From positions 248,001 to 312,000 of the forward strand of contig CAWEGR010000004.1 of assembly GCA_963808775.1 (NCBI GenBank): 64,000 nt of DNA, written 5' to 3'. Below, one piece after another: positions 8,389-16,017 of the stretch. This stretch comes from JACVRW01 sp963808775. Lineage in GTDB: Bacteria; Actinomycetota; Thermoleophilia; Solirubrobacterales; Thermoleophilaceae. The notes under the pieces were generated by a model. The model worked only from the letters and a program-made list of their open reading frames with translations, ran no database searches and had not been told where the DNA came from. Both the position numbers and the translations under genes were made by a program. Each line of letters opens with the position of its first letter. Within the stretch, counting starts at the first letter, position 1.

Positions 8389-9288
8389 ATGGCACGGCAG
8401 AAGGCGGTATTCCCTCGCGACGGCGGGCTCCAGGCCCGGATGCTCCTGACCCTGTTCCTGCTCGGGCTCCTCTACGTCTTCTTCGTCGGCGTGCTGATCG
8501 CCGCCGGCGCTCAGGCGATCACGATCCTGGTCGTGATGGGCGCGCTCTCGCTCGGTCAGCTCTTCTTCAGCGACAAGCTCGCGCTCGCGTCCATGGGCGC
8601 CAAGCAGGTCACGCCTGAGCAGGCGCCGGGCCTGCACGCGATGATCGAGCGGCTCTGCATCCAGGCCGACCTGCCGAAGCCGAAGATCGCCGTGGCCGAC
8701 ACGAGCCTGCCGAACGCGTTCGCGACCGGGCGCTCTCAGAAGAGCGCGACGGTCTGCGCCACGACCGGCATCATGAACACGCTGTCGCCGTCCGAGCTCG
8801 AGGGCGTCATGGCGCACGAGCTCTCACACGTGAAGCACCGCGACGTTCTGATCATGACGATCGCGTCCTTCTTCGCGAGCATCGCGTCGCTGATGCTGCA
8901 GTTCGGCTTCTTCTTCGGCGGTGACGGCGACGACGACAACCCGAGCTTCCTCGTGATCCTGCTGGTCTCGTTCCTCGTCTACATCGTCTCGTTCTTCCTG
9001 ATGATGGCCCTCTCGCGCTACCGCGAGTTCGCGGCCGACCGCGGCGCGGCGATCATCACGGGGCGGCCGAGCGCGCTCTCGTCCGCGCTCGTGAAGATCT
9101 CGGGGGCGATGGAGACCGTGCCGACGCACGACCTGCGCGAGGCGGAGCGCATGAACGCGTTCTTCATCGTGCCGGCGAGCATGAAGAACTCGCTGCGCAC
9201 GCTGTTCTCGACGCACCCGCCGATGGAGCAGCGGATCGCGCGCCTGCAGCAGCTCGAGGCGCAGCTGCAGGCTCCGGCGGCGGCGTAG
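8389..9288 (+). CDS. htpX: Membrane zinc metalloprotease HtpX
   Basis: M48 family protease that degrades damaged membrane proteins; 299 residues. Two N-terminal membrane segments (about 16-60), the zinc site HELSHVKH (about residue 144), two further membrane segments, and the third ligand in YREFAADRGAA (about 215). Start at ATG 8389 (MARQKAVFP); GTG 8386 is an alternative. pspAB follows after 26 bases in the same direction. HtpX next to Psp genes is a known actinobacterial arrangement for membrane stress. Confidence 0.93.
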   Translation: MARQKAVFPRDGGLQARMLLTLFLLGLLYVFFVGVLIAAGAQAITILVVMGALSLGQLFFSDKLALASMGAKQVTPEQAPGLHAMIERLCIQADLPKPKIAVADTSLPNAFATGRSQKSATVCATTGIMNTLSPSELEGVMAHELSHVKHRDVLIMTIASFFASIASLMLQFGFFFGGDGDDDNPSFLVILLVSFLVYIVSFFLMMALSRYREFAADRGAAIITGRPSALSSALVKISGAMETVPTHDLREAERMNAFFIVPASMKNSLRTLFSTHPPMEQRIARLQQLEAQLQAPAAA

Positions 9289-9314
9289 CTCCACCGGATG
9301 GGCTCAGCGAGCTG

Positions 9315-9894
9315 ATGGGCTTCCTCGGACGCGCTCTTCGGGAGCTCTTCCAAAGGCAAGCTCAAGATGCCGGCGCCCGACCGGCTGTTCGCGATGACGA
9401 CCGCGAACGTGACGATCGAGACGGGCCTTGGCCTGAAGCACCGCGAGACCGCCGGGATCGTCTTTCAGCCGCTCGGCACGGCGGACTTCGAGGGCATCCT
9501 CGCCGAGACCGAGGAGCTGCTCGCGGGCACGGCGGAGGAGACCGGGTCGACGGTGACGAGCAAGGAGGACCAGCTCGGCTACCGCTGGCTCATCCTGCGC
9601 GACCCGGACTTCGACGACCTGGTCGTCGCTCTCAACACGATCTCGACCCAGCTCCAGGGGGGCGGCTACGGCGACCGGCTGCTCGCCTCCGTGTTCGCCT
9701 TCGAGGAGAAGGGCCGGCCGCTCTACTTCATCTACAACTTCAAGCGGGGCGCCTTCTACCCGTTCGTGCCGGCCTCGGGCGAGCAGGCCCGGGACACCGA
9801 GCGCGAGCTGCGCCTGAAGGCGCAGCTCGGCTCGGAGCTCCCGTGGGAGGAGGACATCGGGCGCTGGTTCCCGCTCTGGGACGTGCCGCTCTAG
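9315..9894 (+). CDS. pspAB: PspA-associated protein PspAB, one +1 frame break
   Basis: About 192 residues after correction. PspAB proteins accompany PspA, PspAA and HtpX in actinobacteria; their exact role in membrane stress is not settled. The N-terminus MGFLDALFGSSSKGKLKMP is recovered by removing one base near 9328. The rest matches the family (FAMTTANVTIETGLGLK, then YGDRLLASVFAF and LYFIYNFKRGAFYPF). No membrane segment. Without correction only the part from ATG 9367 would be read. It shares the CTAG stop (9891-9894) with the MMPL remnant on the other strand. Confidence 0.8.
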
Positions 9895-10095
9895 GAGCCG
9901 GCGCTCGCCAGGCGCTCGCCCTCCACGTCGATCTCGGGCACGACCCTGTCGAGCCGGCGCGGCAGCTTCCACGCACGGTCGCCGAGCAGGAAGGCCGTCG
10001 AAGACGCCGATCATGATGGTCGCCGCCGCCGTGACCACACGCCCGCTCTGCCCGTAGCCCGAGATGATCGAGCCGCGGGCGTCCCCGGTCTTCCC
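9891..10095 (-). pseudogene. C-terminal remnant of an MMPL/RND lipid transporter
   Basis: About 65 codons survive. TGDARGSI, SGRVVTAAATIMIGVF, then after one frame break near 9993 AFLLGDRAWKLPRRLD and PEIDVEG, ending in TAG at 9891-9893. These are the last membrane helix and tail typical of MMPL transporters, which export lipids to the envelope. The other roughly 650 residues are absent: upstream sequence at about 10095-10130 changes directly into the leader of the plus-strand permease. This looks like a deletion scar. The start of the remnant is approximate. Confidence 0.6.
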
Positions 10096-10129
10096 TCGAG
10101 ACTCCCCTGAGAGGAGAATGGAGGCACCG

Positions 10130-11092
10130 ATGAGACCAACGGAAGAACATGGACACCACCGACCGCCGAAGGCCGCCATCCTGATGATCCCGGTTCTCGC
10201 GGCGCTGCTCCTGACGCTGTTCGCGTGGCCCGCGGCCAGGATCGAGCCGCGCGACCTGCCGATCGGCGTGGCCGGGCCGGCGCCCGCCGCGGCCGCGATC
10301 GAGAGCCGCCTGGCCGAGCAGCCGGGAGCGTTCTCGGTGGAGCGCTACGCCGATGGAGCCGAGGCCCGCGACGCGATCCGGGACCGCGAGGTCTACGGCG
10401 CGTTCGTGGCAACACCGGGCGGGCCCGTGGTGCTGAACTCGACGGCGGCCTCACCGGTGGTCGCCCAGATGCTCACGAAGGCCGCGGAGGAGTCGGGCGC
10501 ATCGGGCGTGCGGGACGTGGCGCCCGCCACGAGGGCCGGCGCCGCACTGCCGTCGTCGGTGCTGCCGCTCGTCCTCGCCGGGATCCTGACCGGTGTGATG
10601 AGCCTGCTGCTCACGACGAGCGGCCTCGGCCGCATCGGGCTCGTGGCCGCCGGCTCGATCGGGGCGGGCCTCGCCGGCGCGCTGATCGTGCAGAGCTGGC
10701 TCGACGTGGTGAGCGGCGACTGGCTCACCAACGCGGCGGTCCTCAGCCTGACCGTCGGCGCGATCGGCTCGATCGTCGCGGGCCTCGGCGCGGCGTTCGG
10801 CAAGACCGGCGCAGCCGTGGGAGCGCTGCTGATGATCCTGATCGGCAACCCGTTCTCGGCCGCCGGCAGCGCGCCCGAGCTGCTGCCCGAGCCGGTCGGC
10901 GGCATCGGCCAGCTGCTGCCGCCCGGAGCCGGAGCGAACCTGCTGCGCAGCACCGGGTTCTTCGACGGCGCCGGATCGGGCGAGCACCTGCTCGTGCTCG
11001 CCCTGTGGGCACTCGCCGGCCTCGCCTGTCTCGCCGTGCCCGCCCTGCGGGCGCGGCGGGGCGGCGCGCCGGTCGCGGAGGCGGCGGCGTGA
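10130..11092 (+). CDS. ABC-2/YhgE-like membrane protein
   Basis: 320 residues. One N-terminal membrane helix (about 17-35), an outside domain of roughly 100 residues (with VLNSTAASPVVAQML), then five to six C-terminal helices. This order matches the YhgE/Pip and DUF3533 group, related to ABC-2 permeases and found beside MMPL transporters. GGAGG sits 5 bases before ATG 10130, which decides the start (ATG 10118 is possible). The MMPL remnant directly upstream on the other strand suggests the gene once partnered a full MMPL exporter (inference). Substrate unknown. Confidence 0.6.
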   Translation: MRPTEEHGHHRPPKAAILMIPVLAALLLTLFAWPAARIEPRDLPIGVAGPAPAAAAIESRLAEQPGAFSVERYADGAEARDAIRDREVYGAFVATPGGPVVLNSTAASPVVAQMLTKAAEESGASGVRDVAPATRAGAALPSSVLPLVLAGILTGVMSLLLTTSGLGRIGLVAAGSIGAGLAGALIVQSWLDVVSGDWLTNAAVLSLTVGAIGSIVAGLGAAFGKTGAAVGALLMILIGNPFSAAGSAPELLPEPVGGIGQLLPPGAGANLLRSTGFFDGAGSGEHLLVLALWALAGLACLAVPALRARRGGAPVAEAAA

Positions 11093-11096
11093 GCGG

Positions 11097-12350
11097 CTAG
11101 GCGAGCAGCGAGCGCGCGTGGGACTCGAGCACGTCGAAGTGCTCGCCGGTGGCCTGCCACCACTCGCGCGCCATCCAGGTGGCGAGCACCTCGTCGCGGA
11201 TCACGTGGCGGTACCCGTCCACGATCACCCCATCCACCCCGTCCGGGGTGTCGGGGCGGCCGGGCGCGGGCAGCACGACGGCATCGCAGCCGATCGGGCC
11301 GCCCGCGTCCGGCCACTCCTTCTTCAGGGCCTCCAGATCCTCGGCGCGCTTCTCGACCAGGCAGAGGAGGCGGATGCCGTCGCCGCGCATGACGCCGTAG
11401 GCCTCGCCCGGCACGGCGAGATGCGGGAACGCCCTGTGGAAGTCGAGCGAGTTCTCGATCGCGAGGCCACCGCGCTCGCCGGCGATCTTCACGATGCGCT
11501 CGAGCCAGACGCCCTGCGGCGCGAGGATGTGCTGCTCGTCGGGCCGCGAGCTCACGAACTCGAGCCAGGGCGGCTCGGGCAGCGGCGTCTCGAACGGCAG
11601 CGGCCGCAGGCGCGGCTCGCAGAGCTCGCGGATGCCGCGCGCGAGGCGCGAGACGAGGCCGCAGAAGTCGTCGAGCTCGCCGTTCTCCTTCAGGAAGTGC
11701 TGCTGGTAGACGAGCAGCTGCCCGTACATGAACTCGATCACGAAGCCGTCCTCGCGCGGGTGCGAGAGGACGTCGCGCACGGGCCCGGAGAGCACCTCGT
11801 CGGCGAGCTCGTCGTCGGCGCGCTTGCGCACGACGGCCGCCCAGCCCTCGATTCCGAACTCATCGAGGTGGCGCCTGCGCCAGACGTCGCCGTCGCCCTC
11901 GCGGTAGCGCTCGGAACGCCGCGCGACGTAGAGGCCGTGGAGCGTCCCCGTGGCCTCGGGGATGCGCACGCACGCGAGCGTGTGCGGCACGCGGAAGAAC
12001 TCCATGCGATCGTCGATCAGGCCGCCGCTCAGGACCGACTTGGCGCTGACGCCGCCCGCGGTCTCGGACTTGACGCCGTAGAACGTGCCGCCGATGTCCG
12101 GGTCGAACAGCATGATCCGGTGCAGCAGGACGCCGCGCTCGCCGCCCGGCAGCACGCCGCGCACGACGTTGTACTGCAGGTCCTGATGCCAGCTGAAGGC
12201 GCCGAGGTAGCCGAGCTGGCTCGACCCTTCCCGGTAGTCGAGCCCGCGCGCGGCCGCCCATGCGCGCGTGTCGAAGTCGGGCCGGCCCCGGAACCCGGCC
12301 GACATGCGGTCGGCCGTCTTCTCACCGAGCAGCTTGCTCAGGAGACCCAT
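11097..12350 (-). CDS. Uncharacterised 417-residue protein, third gene of the psp operon
   Basis: I do not recognise a family. No membrane segment or signal peptide. The N-terminus MGLLSKLLGEKTAD is amphipathic and resembles that of PspAB. The rest is a mixed globular sequence with many aromatic residues (SWHQDLQYN, FVIEFMYGQLLVYQQHF, MAREWWQAT). It starts 10 bases after the pspAA stop in the same direction, so it is probably co-transcribed with pspA and pspAA. A role in sensing or repairing membrane damage follows only from that context. Confidence 0.65.
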   Translation of the reverse strand: MGLLSKLLGEKTADRMSAGFRGRPDFDTRAWAAARGLDYREGSSQLGYLGAFSWHQDLQYNVVRGVLPGGERGVLLHRIMLFDPDIGGTFYGVKSETAGGVSAKSVLSGGLIDDRMEFFRVPHTLACVRIPEATGTLHGLYVARRSERYREGDGDVWRRRHLDEFGIEGWAAVVRKRADDELADEVLSGPVRDVLSHPREDGFVIEFMYGQLLVYQQHFLKENGELDDFCGLVSRLARGIRELCEPRLRPLPFETPLPEPPWLEFVSSRPDEQHILAPQGVWLERIVKIAGERGGLAIENSLDFHRAFPHLAVPGEAYGVMRGDGIRLLCLVEKRAEDLEALKKEWPDAGGPIGCDAVVLPAPGRPDTPDGVDGVIVDGYRHVIRDEVLATWMAREWWQATGEHFDVLESHARSLLA

Positions 12351-12360
12351 GATCCGGGCC

Positions 12361-12640
12361 TCAGTCCGGGATCAGGCCCTCGCCCGTGAACTCGCCCTTC
12401 GCCTCGCCGAACGAGATGTCACGCGGCGGCAGGATCACGTCGGACTCGACAAGCTCGTCGTCCGGCGAGCACGTTGCCGTCCCTCGCCACGAGCTCGAGC
12501 ATCTGCGACCAGAGCTCCTTGAAGCCGGTCTCGTCGCCCGCGTCGACCGCGGCGACCGCGCGGTTGTCGAGCTCGTTCAGGCGCTCCGAATCCTCGTCGG
12601 GCAGGCGGAACTGCCCCTCCCCCGCGATTCGGACGATCAC
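12361..12640 (-). CDS. pspAA: PspA-associated protein PspAA, one +1 frame break
   Basis: Small partner of PspA, about 92 residues after correction. The N-terminus MIVRIAGEGQFRLPDED and LNELDNRAV are typical. One extra base near 12456 separates ELVARDGNVLA from DDELVESDVILPP; after correction the gene ends at TGA 12361-12363. The start overlaps the pspA stop by 4 bases (ATGA), so translation is coupled. Confidence 0.8.
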
Positions 12641-13392
12641 GCCTGCTCCTTCCCCTGCTCGAGCGCGGGCGACTCGCCGCCTCCCGAGCCGAGCTCGGCC
12701 TTCATCTTGGCCAGCTCGTCATCGACCTGGGCGCCGCTCGTCAGCTCGTGGAGCTGGCGCTCGATGTCGTCCTGGCCCGAGCCGAGCTGGGTGATGTCAT
12801 CGAAGGTGCCGGCCGCCTCGAGCTCCTCGACGGCCGACGCGCGGGCGCGCATGTCCTCCGTCTTGTCCTCCGCGCGCTGCATCGCGAGGCCGAGGTCCGC
12901 CATCTCCTCGCCGACACCGTGTGCGGCCTCCGAGATCTTGACCTGCGCCTCCGCGGCGGAGTACTGCGCCTTGATGACCTCCTTCTTCGTGCGGAAGGCC
13001 TCGATCTTCGTGCGCAGCTTCTGCTCGTTGGCGGTCAGCTGCTCCTGCTGGCCCTCGAGCTCCTTGATCTGCGTGTCGAGCGACTGCAGCTCCGTCTGGG
13101 CGAGCGTCTTGCGCTCGAGCGCCATCCGGGCGAGGTCCTCGCGGCCCTGCGAAAGGGCCTGGCGCGCCTGCGTGTCGAGCTTGACCACCTGCTGCTCGAG
13201 CTTCGTCGACTGCATCTGCAGGCGCTTCTTCGCGGTGACGACGTCGGCGATGCCCTTCTTGACGTTCTGGAGCATCTCGACCTGCTTCTGATAGCCGTAG
13301 TCGAGTGTCTCGCCAGGGTCCTCGGCCCGATCGAGCATCCTCGAGATCCTGGCCTTGATCACCGTCGACATTCGCCCGCCGAGCCCTGCCAT
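12637..13392 (-). CDS. pspA: Phage shock protein A / IM30 family
   Basis: 251 residues, almost entirely helical coiled coil, forming ESCRT-III-like oligomers on stressed membranes. The N-terminal amphipathic helix (MSTVIKARISRMLDRAEDP, from residue 8) is followed by the family core YQKQVEMLQNVKKGIADVV and long Gln/Glu/Lys-rich helices. AAGGAGG lies about 7 bases before ATG 13392, one of the few strong Shine-Dalgarno sites in this window. It is first in the operon pspA-pspAA-unknown. The C-terminus has a Gly/Ser/Glu tail. Confidence 0.93.
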   Translation of the reverse strand: MAGLGGRMSTVIKARISRMLDRAEDPGETLDYGYQKQVEMLQNVKKGIADVVTAKKRLQMQSTKLEQQVVKLDTQARQALSQGREDLARMALERKTLAQTELQSLDTQIKELEGQQEQLTANEQKLRTKIEAFRTKKEVIKAQYSAAEAQVKISEAAHGVGEEMADLGLAMQRAEDKTEDMRARASAVEELEAAGTFDDITQLGSGQDDIERQLHELTSGAQVDDELAKMKAELGSGGGESPALEQGKEQA

Positions 13393-13432
13393 GCGCGCTC
13401 CTCCTTGAAGGTCTTGAACCGAGGGCGAAGAC

Positions 13433-13438
13433 TAGCCT
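13433..13438 (+). promoter_or_regulatory. -10 hexamer TAGCCT of the thioesterase gene
   Basis: Ends 10 bases before ATG 13449; leaderless layout. Confidence 0.4.
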
Positions 13439-13448
13439 CTGGGGCGCC

Positions 13449-13946
13449 ATGGAGCCCAAGCCGCCATCCGAATCCGAGTCGGTCCTCGTGCGCTGGATGG
13501 GGATCGGAGACGCGAACACCGCCGGCAACGTTCACGGCGGAGTGATCCTCCACATGTGCGACGAGGTTGCCGGCATCGCGGCCGTGCGCCACTCGGGCCG
13601 CCGCGTGGTGACCGCGGGCATGGATCGCATGACGTTCCGGCACCCCGTCTACGTCGGCCAGCTCGTGGCGGTCAAGGCGACCGTGAACGCCGCCTGGCGG
13701 ACCTCGATGGAGGTCGGCGTTCGCGTCGAGTCGGAGGACGTCAGGAGCGGCGAGGTCCTGCACACCTCGGCGGCCTACCTCACGATGGTCGCGCTCGACG
13801 ACGAGGGCTGCCCGGTCGGCATCCCGCCGATCGACCCGCGCACGCCCGACGAGCAGCGCCGCGCGCGGGAGGCGCAGCTGCGGCGCGACAACCGGCTCGC
13901 CGAGCGCCGCCGAATCAAGGAGGAGCGCGCCGGCGGGCGCGACTAG
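13449..13946 (+). CDS. Hotdog-fold acyl-CoA thioesterase
   Basis: Hydrolyses acyl-CoA to free acid and CoA; 165 residues. The motif GNVHGGVILHMCDEVAG (about residues 26-42) has the Asn, His-Gly-Gly and Asp of the YciA/BFIT type, followed by MDRMTFRHPVYVGQ. The last 35 residues are a charged Arg/Glu helix. It neighbours acyl-CoA dehydrogenases and may prevent acyl-CoA build-up (inference). Its stop overlaps the convergent lipoprotein stop in CTAG 13943-13946. Confidence 0.85.
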   Translation: MEPKPPSESESVLVRWMGIGDANTAGNVHGGVILHMCDEVAGIAAVRHSGRRVVTAGMDRMTFRHPVYVGQLVAVKATVNAAWRTSMEVGVRVESEDVRSGEVLHTSAAYLTMVALDDEGCPVGIPPIDPRTPDEQRRAREAQLRRDNRLAERRRIKEERAGGRD

Positions 13947-14386
13947 ACGGACTCGCCGGGGAGGGGCGGCTCGTCCCCCTCGCCGGGAAGCTGCAGGAAC
14001 TCGCTGAAGCGCATCCCCTCGAAGGAGAAGCGCACCTTCACGATCCCCTGACACGGGCCGCCCGGCCCCGTGCGCAGCCTGAACGAGACGAGCAGCCGCT
14101 CCCCCTCGTGCTCCACCCCGACGACCTCCGCCTGACAGGGCAGCGTGGCGTTGAAGAGACGCGCCGCCTTGGGTGTCTTCAGCCGGAACGGGATGCCCTG
14201 GTCGACGAGCGCGTTCGGCGCGAAGTGCTTCGCCGCGTCGCCATAGTCGCCGCGATTCAGGTCCTCGATCCAGTCGCGGACCTCGCGCGCCTGCGAGTCC
14301 TGGCGTGCGCTCTCGGGTGACTCATCGGAGTCGCAGGCCGCGGCGACGACGACGACGAGGACGAGAGCGACGAGCGCCGGGCGCAC
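13943..14386 (-). CDS. Lipoprotein with NTF2/SnoaL-like domain
   Basis: 147 residues. Signal peptide VRPALVALVLVVVVAAAC with lipidated Cys at residue 18 (lipobox VAAAC). The mature part (VRDWIEDLNRGDYGDAAKHF) resembles NTF2/SnoaL-type helices at the start of a small cone-shaped domain; function unknown. I prefer GTG 14386 because TACCCT ends 6 bases before it and the signal peptide then starts correctly; a TTG at 14443 would add 19 residues. Confidence 0.65.
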   Translation of the reverse strand: MRPALVALVLVVVVAAACDSDESPESARQDSQAREVRDWIEDLNRGDYGDAAKHFAPNALVDQGIPFRLKTPKAARLFNATLPCQAEVVGVEHEGERLLVSFRLRTGPGGPCQGIVKVRFSFEGMRFSEFLQLPGEGDEPPLPGESV

Positions 14387-14392
14387 ACCAGC

Positions 14393-14398
14393 AGGGTA
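14393..14398 (-). promoter_or_regulatory. -10 hexamer TACCCT of the lipoprotein gene
   Basis: Ends 6 bases before GTG 14386 on the minus strand; decides the start. Confidence 0.4.
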
Positions 14399-14476
14399 CG
14401 CCCGAGGGCGCGGAAGCGATCCTGCCTTGGTGTCGTCTGGCAACCCTCATCCAGGATTGCTCCCGGGGCCGGAGCG

Positions 14477-14482
14477 TAGGCT
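14477..14482 (+). promoter_or_regulatory. -10 hexamer TAGGCT of small membrane protein gene
   Basis: Ends 8 bases before ATG 14491; leaderless layout. Confidence 0.4.
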
Positions 14483-14490
14483 TGCACTCG

Positions 14491-14655
14491 ATGCACGCGC
14501 TGCTCGCGCACGGCGGCCACCCGCTCTACGACCACCCGGCGATGGCCGCGATCGCGATCGCGGCGCTCGTGATCCCCCTGCTCGTGCTCGCCTGGATCGG
14601 CCGCATCTTCTGGCGCTCCGCCAAGGAGGAGGAGCGCCGGGAGGGCCGGCGCTAG
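14491..14655 (+). CDS. 54-residue single-span membrane protein
   Basis: Hypothetical. Short outside N-terminus with three His (MHALLAHGGHPLYDHP), one membrane helix (about 18-38, MAAIAIAALVIPLLVLAWIG) and a charged cytoplasmic tail (KEEERREGRR). Support comes from the matching -10 and from the stop codon, which overlaps the convergent dehydrogenase stop in CTAG 14652-14655. No family recognised. Confidence 0.5.
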   Translation: MHALLAHGGHPLYDHPAMAAIAIAALVIPLLVLAWIGRIFWRSAKEEERREGRR

Positions 14656-15911
14656 CTCGCGACAACCTCCGCGACGGTGCCGCCCTCGGCCGGAAAGGCG
14701 CTCGCGATGCGGGACTGGAACTCGGCCCGCTGCATGCGCGAGACGACGAGCCGCTGGACCTGGGCCGTGCCCTCGAAGATCTGGTAGATCTTCGCGTCCC
14801 GGAACCACTTCTCGAGCGGGCAGTCCGTGGTCTGGGCGTAGGGGCCGACGAGGTCCATGAGCGTGGTTGTGGCCCACATCGCCACGTCGCCCGCCTTCAG
14901 CTTCGACATCGAGCCCTGGCCGGCGGTCATCGGCTCCCCGTTGCGGCCCATCCACGCCGCGCGCCAGACGAGCAGCCTGGCGGCGTCGATCTCGGTTGCC
15001 ACGTCGGCAAGCGTCTGCTGGATGCGCTGCTGCTCGAGCAGCGGCACGCCGTCCTCCTCGCGGCCCTCGAGGTACTCGAGCGTCCACTCGTAGGCGGCCT
15101 GGGCGATGCCGAGCGCCGACGCTCCCACGAGCGGGCGCGTGAGCTCGAAGGTCGCGAGCGCGTTCGAGCTGCGGCCCGTCGACTCGCCGGAGCGCGCACG
15201 CTCGAGCTTGCGCTGGAGCTTCTCGGGCCCGCCGAGCAGGTGGTCCATCGGGACGCGGCAGTCCTCGAGGATCACCTCCGAGGTCTGCGAGGCGCGGATG
15301 CCGAGCTTCGACTCCTTCTTGCCCATCGACAGCCCGGGCATGTCCTTCGGGACGACGAACGAGGCCTGGCCGCGGTGGCCGAGGTCCTTGTCGACCGTCG
15401 CGACGACCACGGTCACGTCGGCGATGCCGCCGTTCGTGATGAACACCTTGGTGCCGTTCAGCACCCACTCGTCGCCGTCCTGGACGGCCGTGGTGCGCAG
15501 CGAGCGGACGTCGGAGCCGGCGCTCGGCTCGGTCACGGCGTAGGCGCCGAGCTTGATCTCGTCGCCCTCGCCGAAGCACTCCGGGACCCAGCGCCCGATC
15601 TGCTCCGGCGTGCCGGAGCTGGCGATCCCCGCGGCGGCCAGCGAGCCGCCGGAGATGGCGAGCGCGATGCCGGCGCAGCCCCAGTGGAGCTCCTCGGCGT
15701 AGATGCAGGCGAGGATGCCCTGGGGGTCAGAGCCGACCTTCGTGATCTGGTCCATCCCGTGGAGGCCCCACTCGCGCGCCGCCCGGATGACCTCCCACGG
15801 CACGCTCTCGTCGCGGTCGTGCTGCGGGGCGGCCGGCCGGATCACCTCGCTCGCGAACCGCCGGCAGTGCTCCCGGTACTCGAGCTGTTCGTCGCCCAAC
15901 CTGAAATCCAC
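14652..15911 (-). CDS. Acyl-CoA dehydrogenase
   Basis: FAD enzyme for the first beta-oxidation step; 419 residues. AYAVTEPSAGSDV and VLNGTKVFITNGG are the substrate/FAD motifs, GASALGIAQAAYEWTLEY is typical of the C-terminal helical domain, and the base lies in YQIFEGTAQVQRLV (Glu of FEGT). Start GTG 15911 is chosen because GGGAGG lies 8 bases upstream and the family N-terminus VDFRLGDEQLEYREH begins there. The 16-bp TetR-type operator at 15934-15949 is just upstream and is identical to one controlling the thiolase and hydroxyacyl-CoA dehydrogenase genes at 30.8 kb. Confidence 0.92.
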   Translation of the reverse strand: MDFRLGDEQLEYREHCRRFASEVIRPAAPQHDRDESVPWEVIRAAREWGLHGMDQITKVGSDPQGILACIYAEELHWGCAGIALAISGGSLAAAGIASSGTPEQIGRWVPECFGEGDEIKLGAYAVTEPSAGSDVRSLRTTAVQDGDEWVLNGTKVFITNGGIADVTVVVATVDKDLGHRGQASFVVPKDMPGLSMGKKESKLGIRASQTSEVILEDCRVPMDHLLGGPEKLQRKLERARSGESTGRSSNALATFELTRPLVGASALGIAQAAYEWTLEYLEGREEDGVPLLEQQRIQQTLADVATEIDAARLLVWRAAWMGRNGEPMTAGQGSMSKLKAGDVAMWATTTLMDLVGPYAQTTDCPLEKWFRDAKIYQIFEGTAQVQRLVVSRMQRAEFQSRIASAFPAEGGTVAEVVAS

Positions 15912-15933
15912 TGTCGAAGCCTCCCGGCGGCCG

Positions 15934-15949
15934 TTGACTGACCAGTCAA
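15934..15949. promoter_or_regulatory. TetR-type operator TTGACTGACCAGTCAA, copy 1
   Basis: Inverted repeat TTGACTG-N2-CAGTCAA, 22 bases upstream of the dehydrogenase GTG. A possible -10 TACGAT (15950-15955, minus strand) touches it, so a bound repressor would block initiation. The same 16 bases recur at 30815-30830. FadR/PsrA-like TetR regulators of fatty acid oxidation use sites of this form; the regulator itself is not identified here. Confidence 0.75.
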
Positions 15950-16017
15950 TCGTACATGGGCAGTCCCTTGCGCGCGCAAGCGGACCGCCTCCGGCCCGGC
16001 TATCGTCAGCCGCGGTC

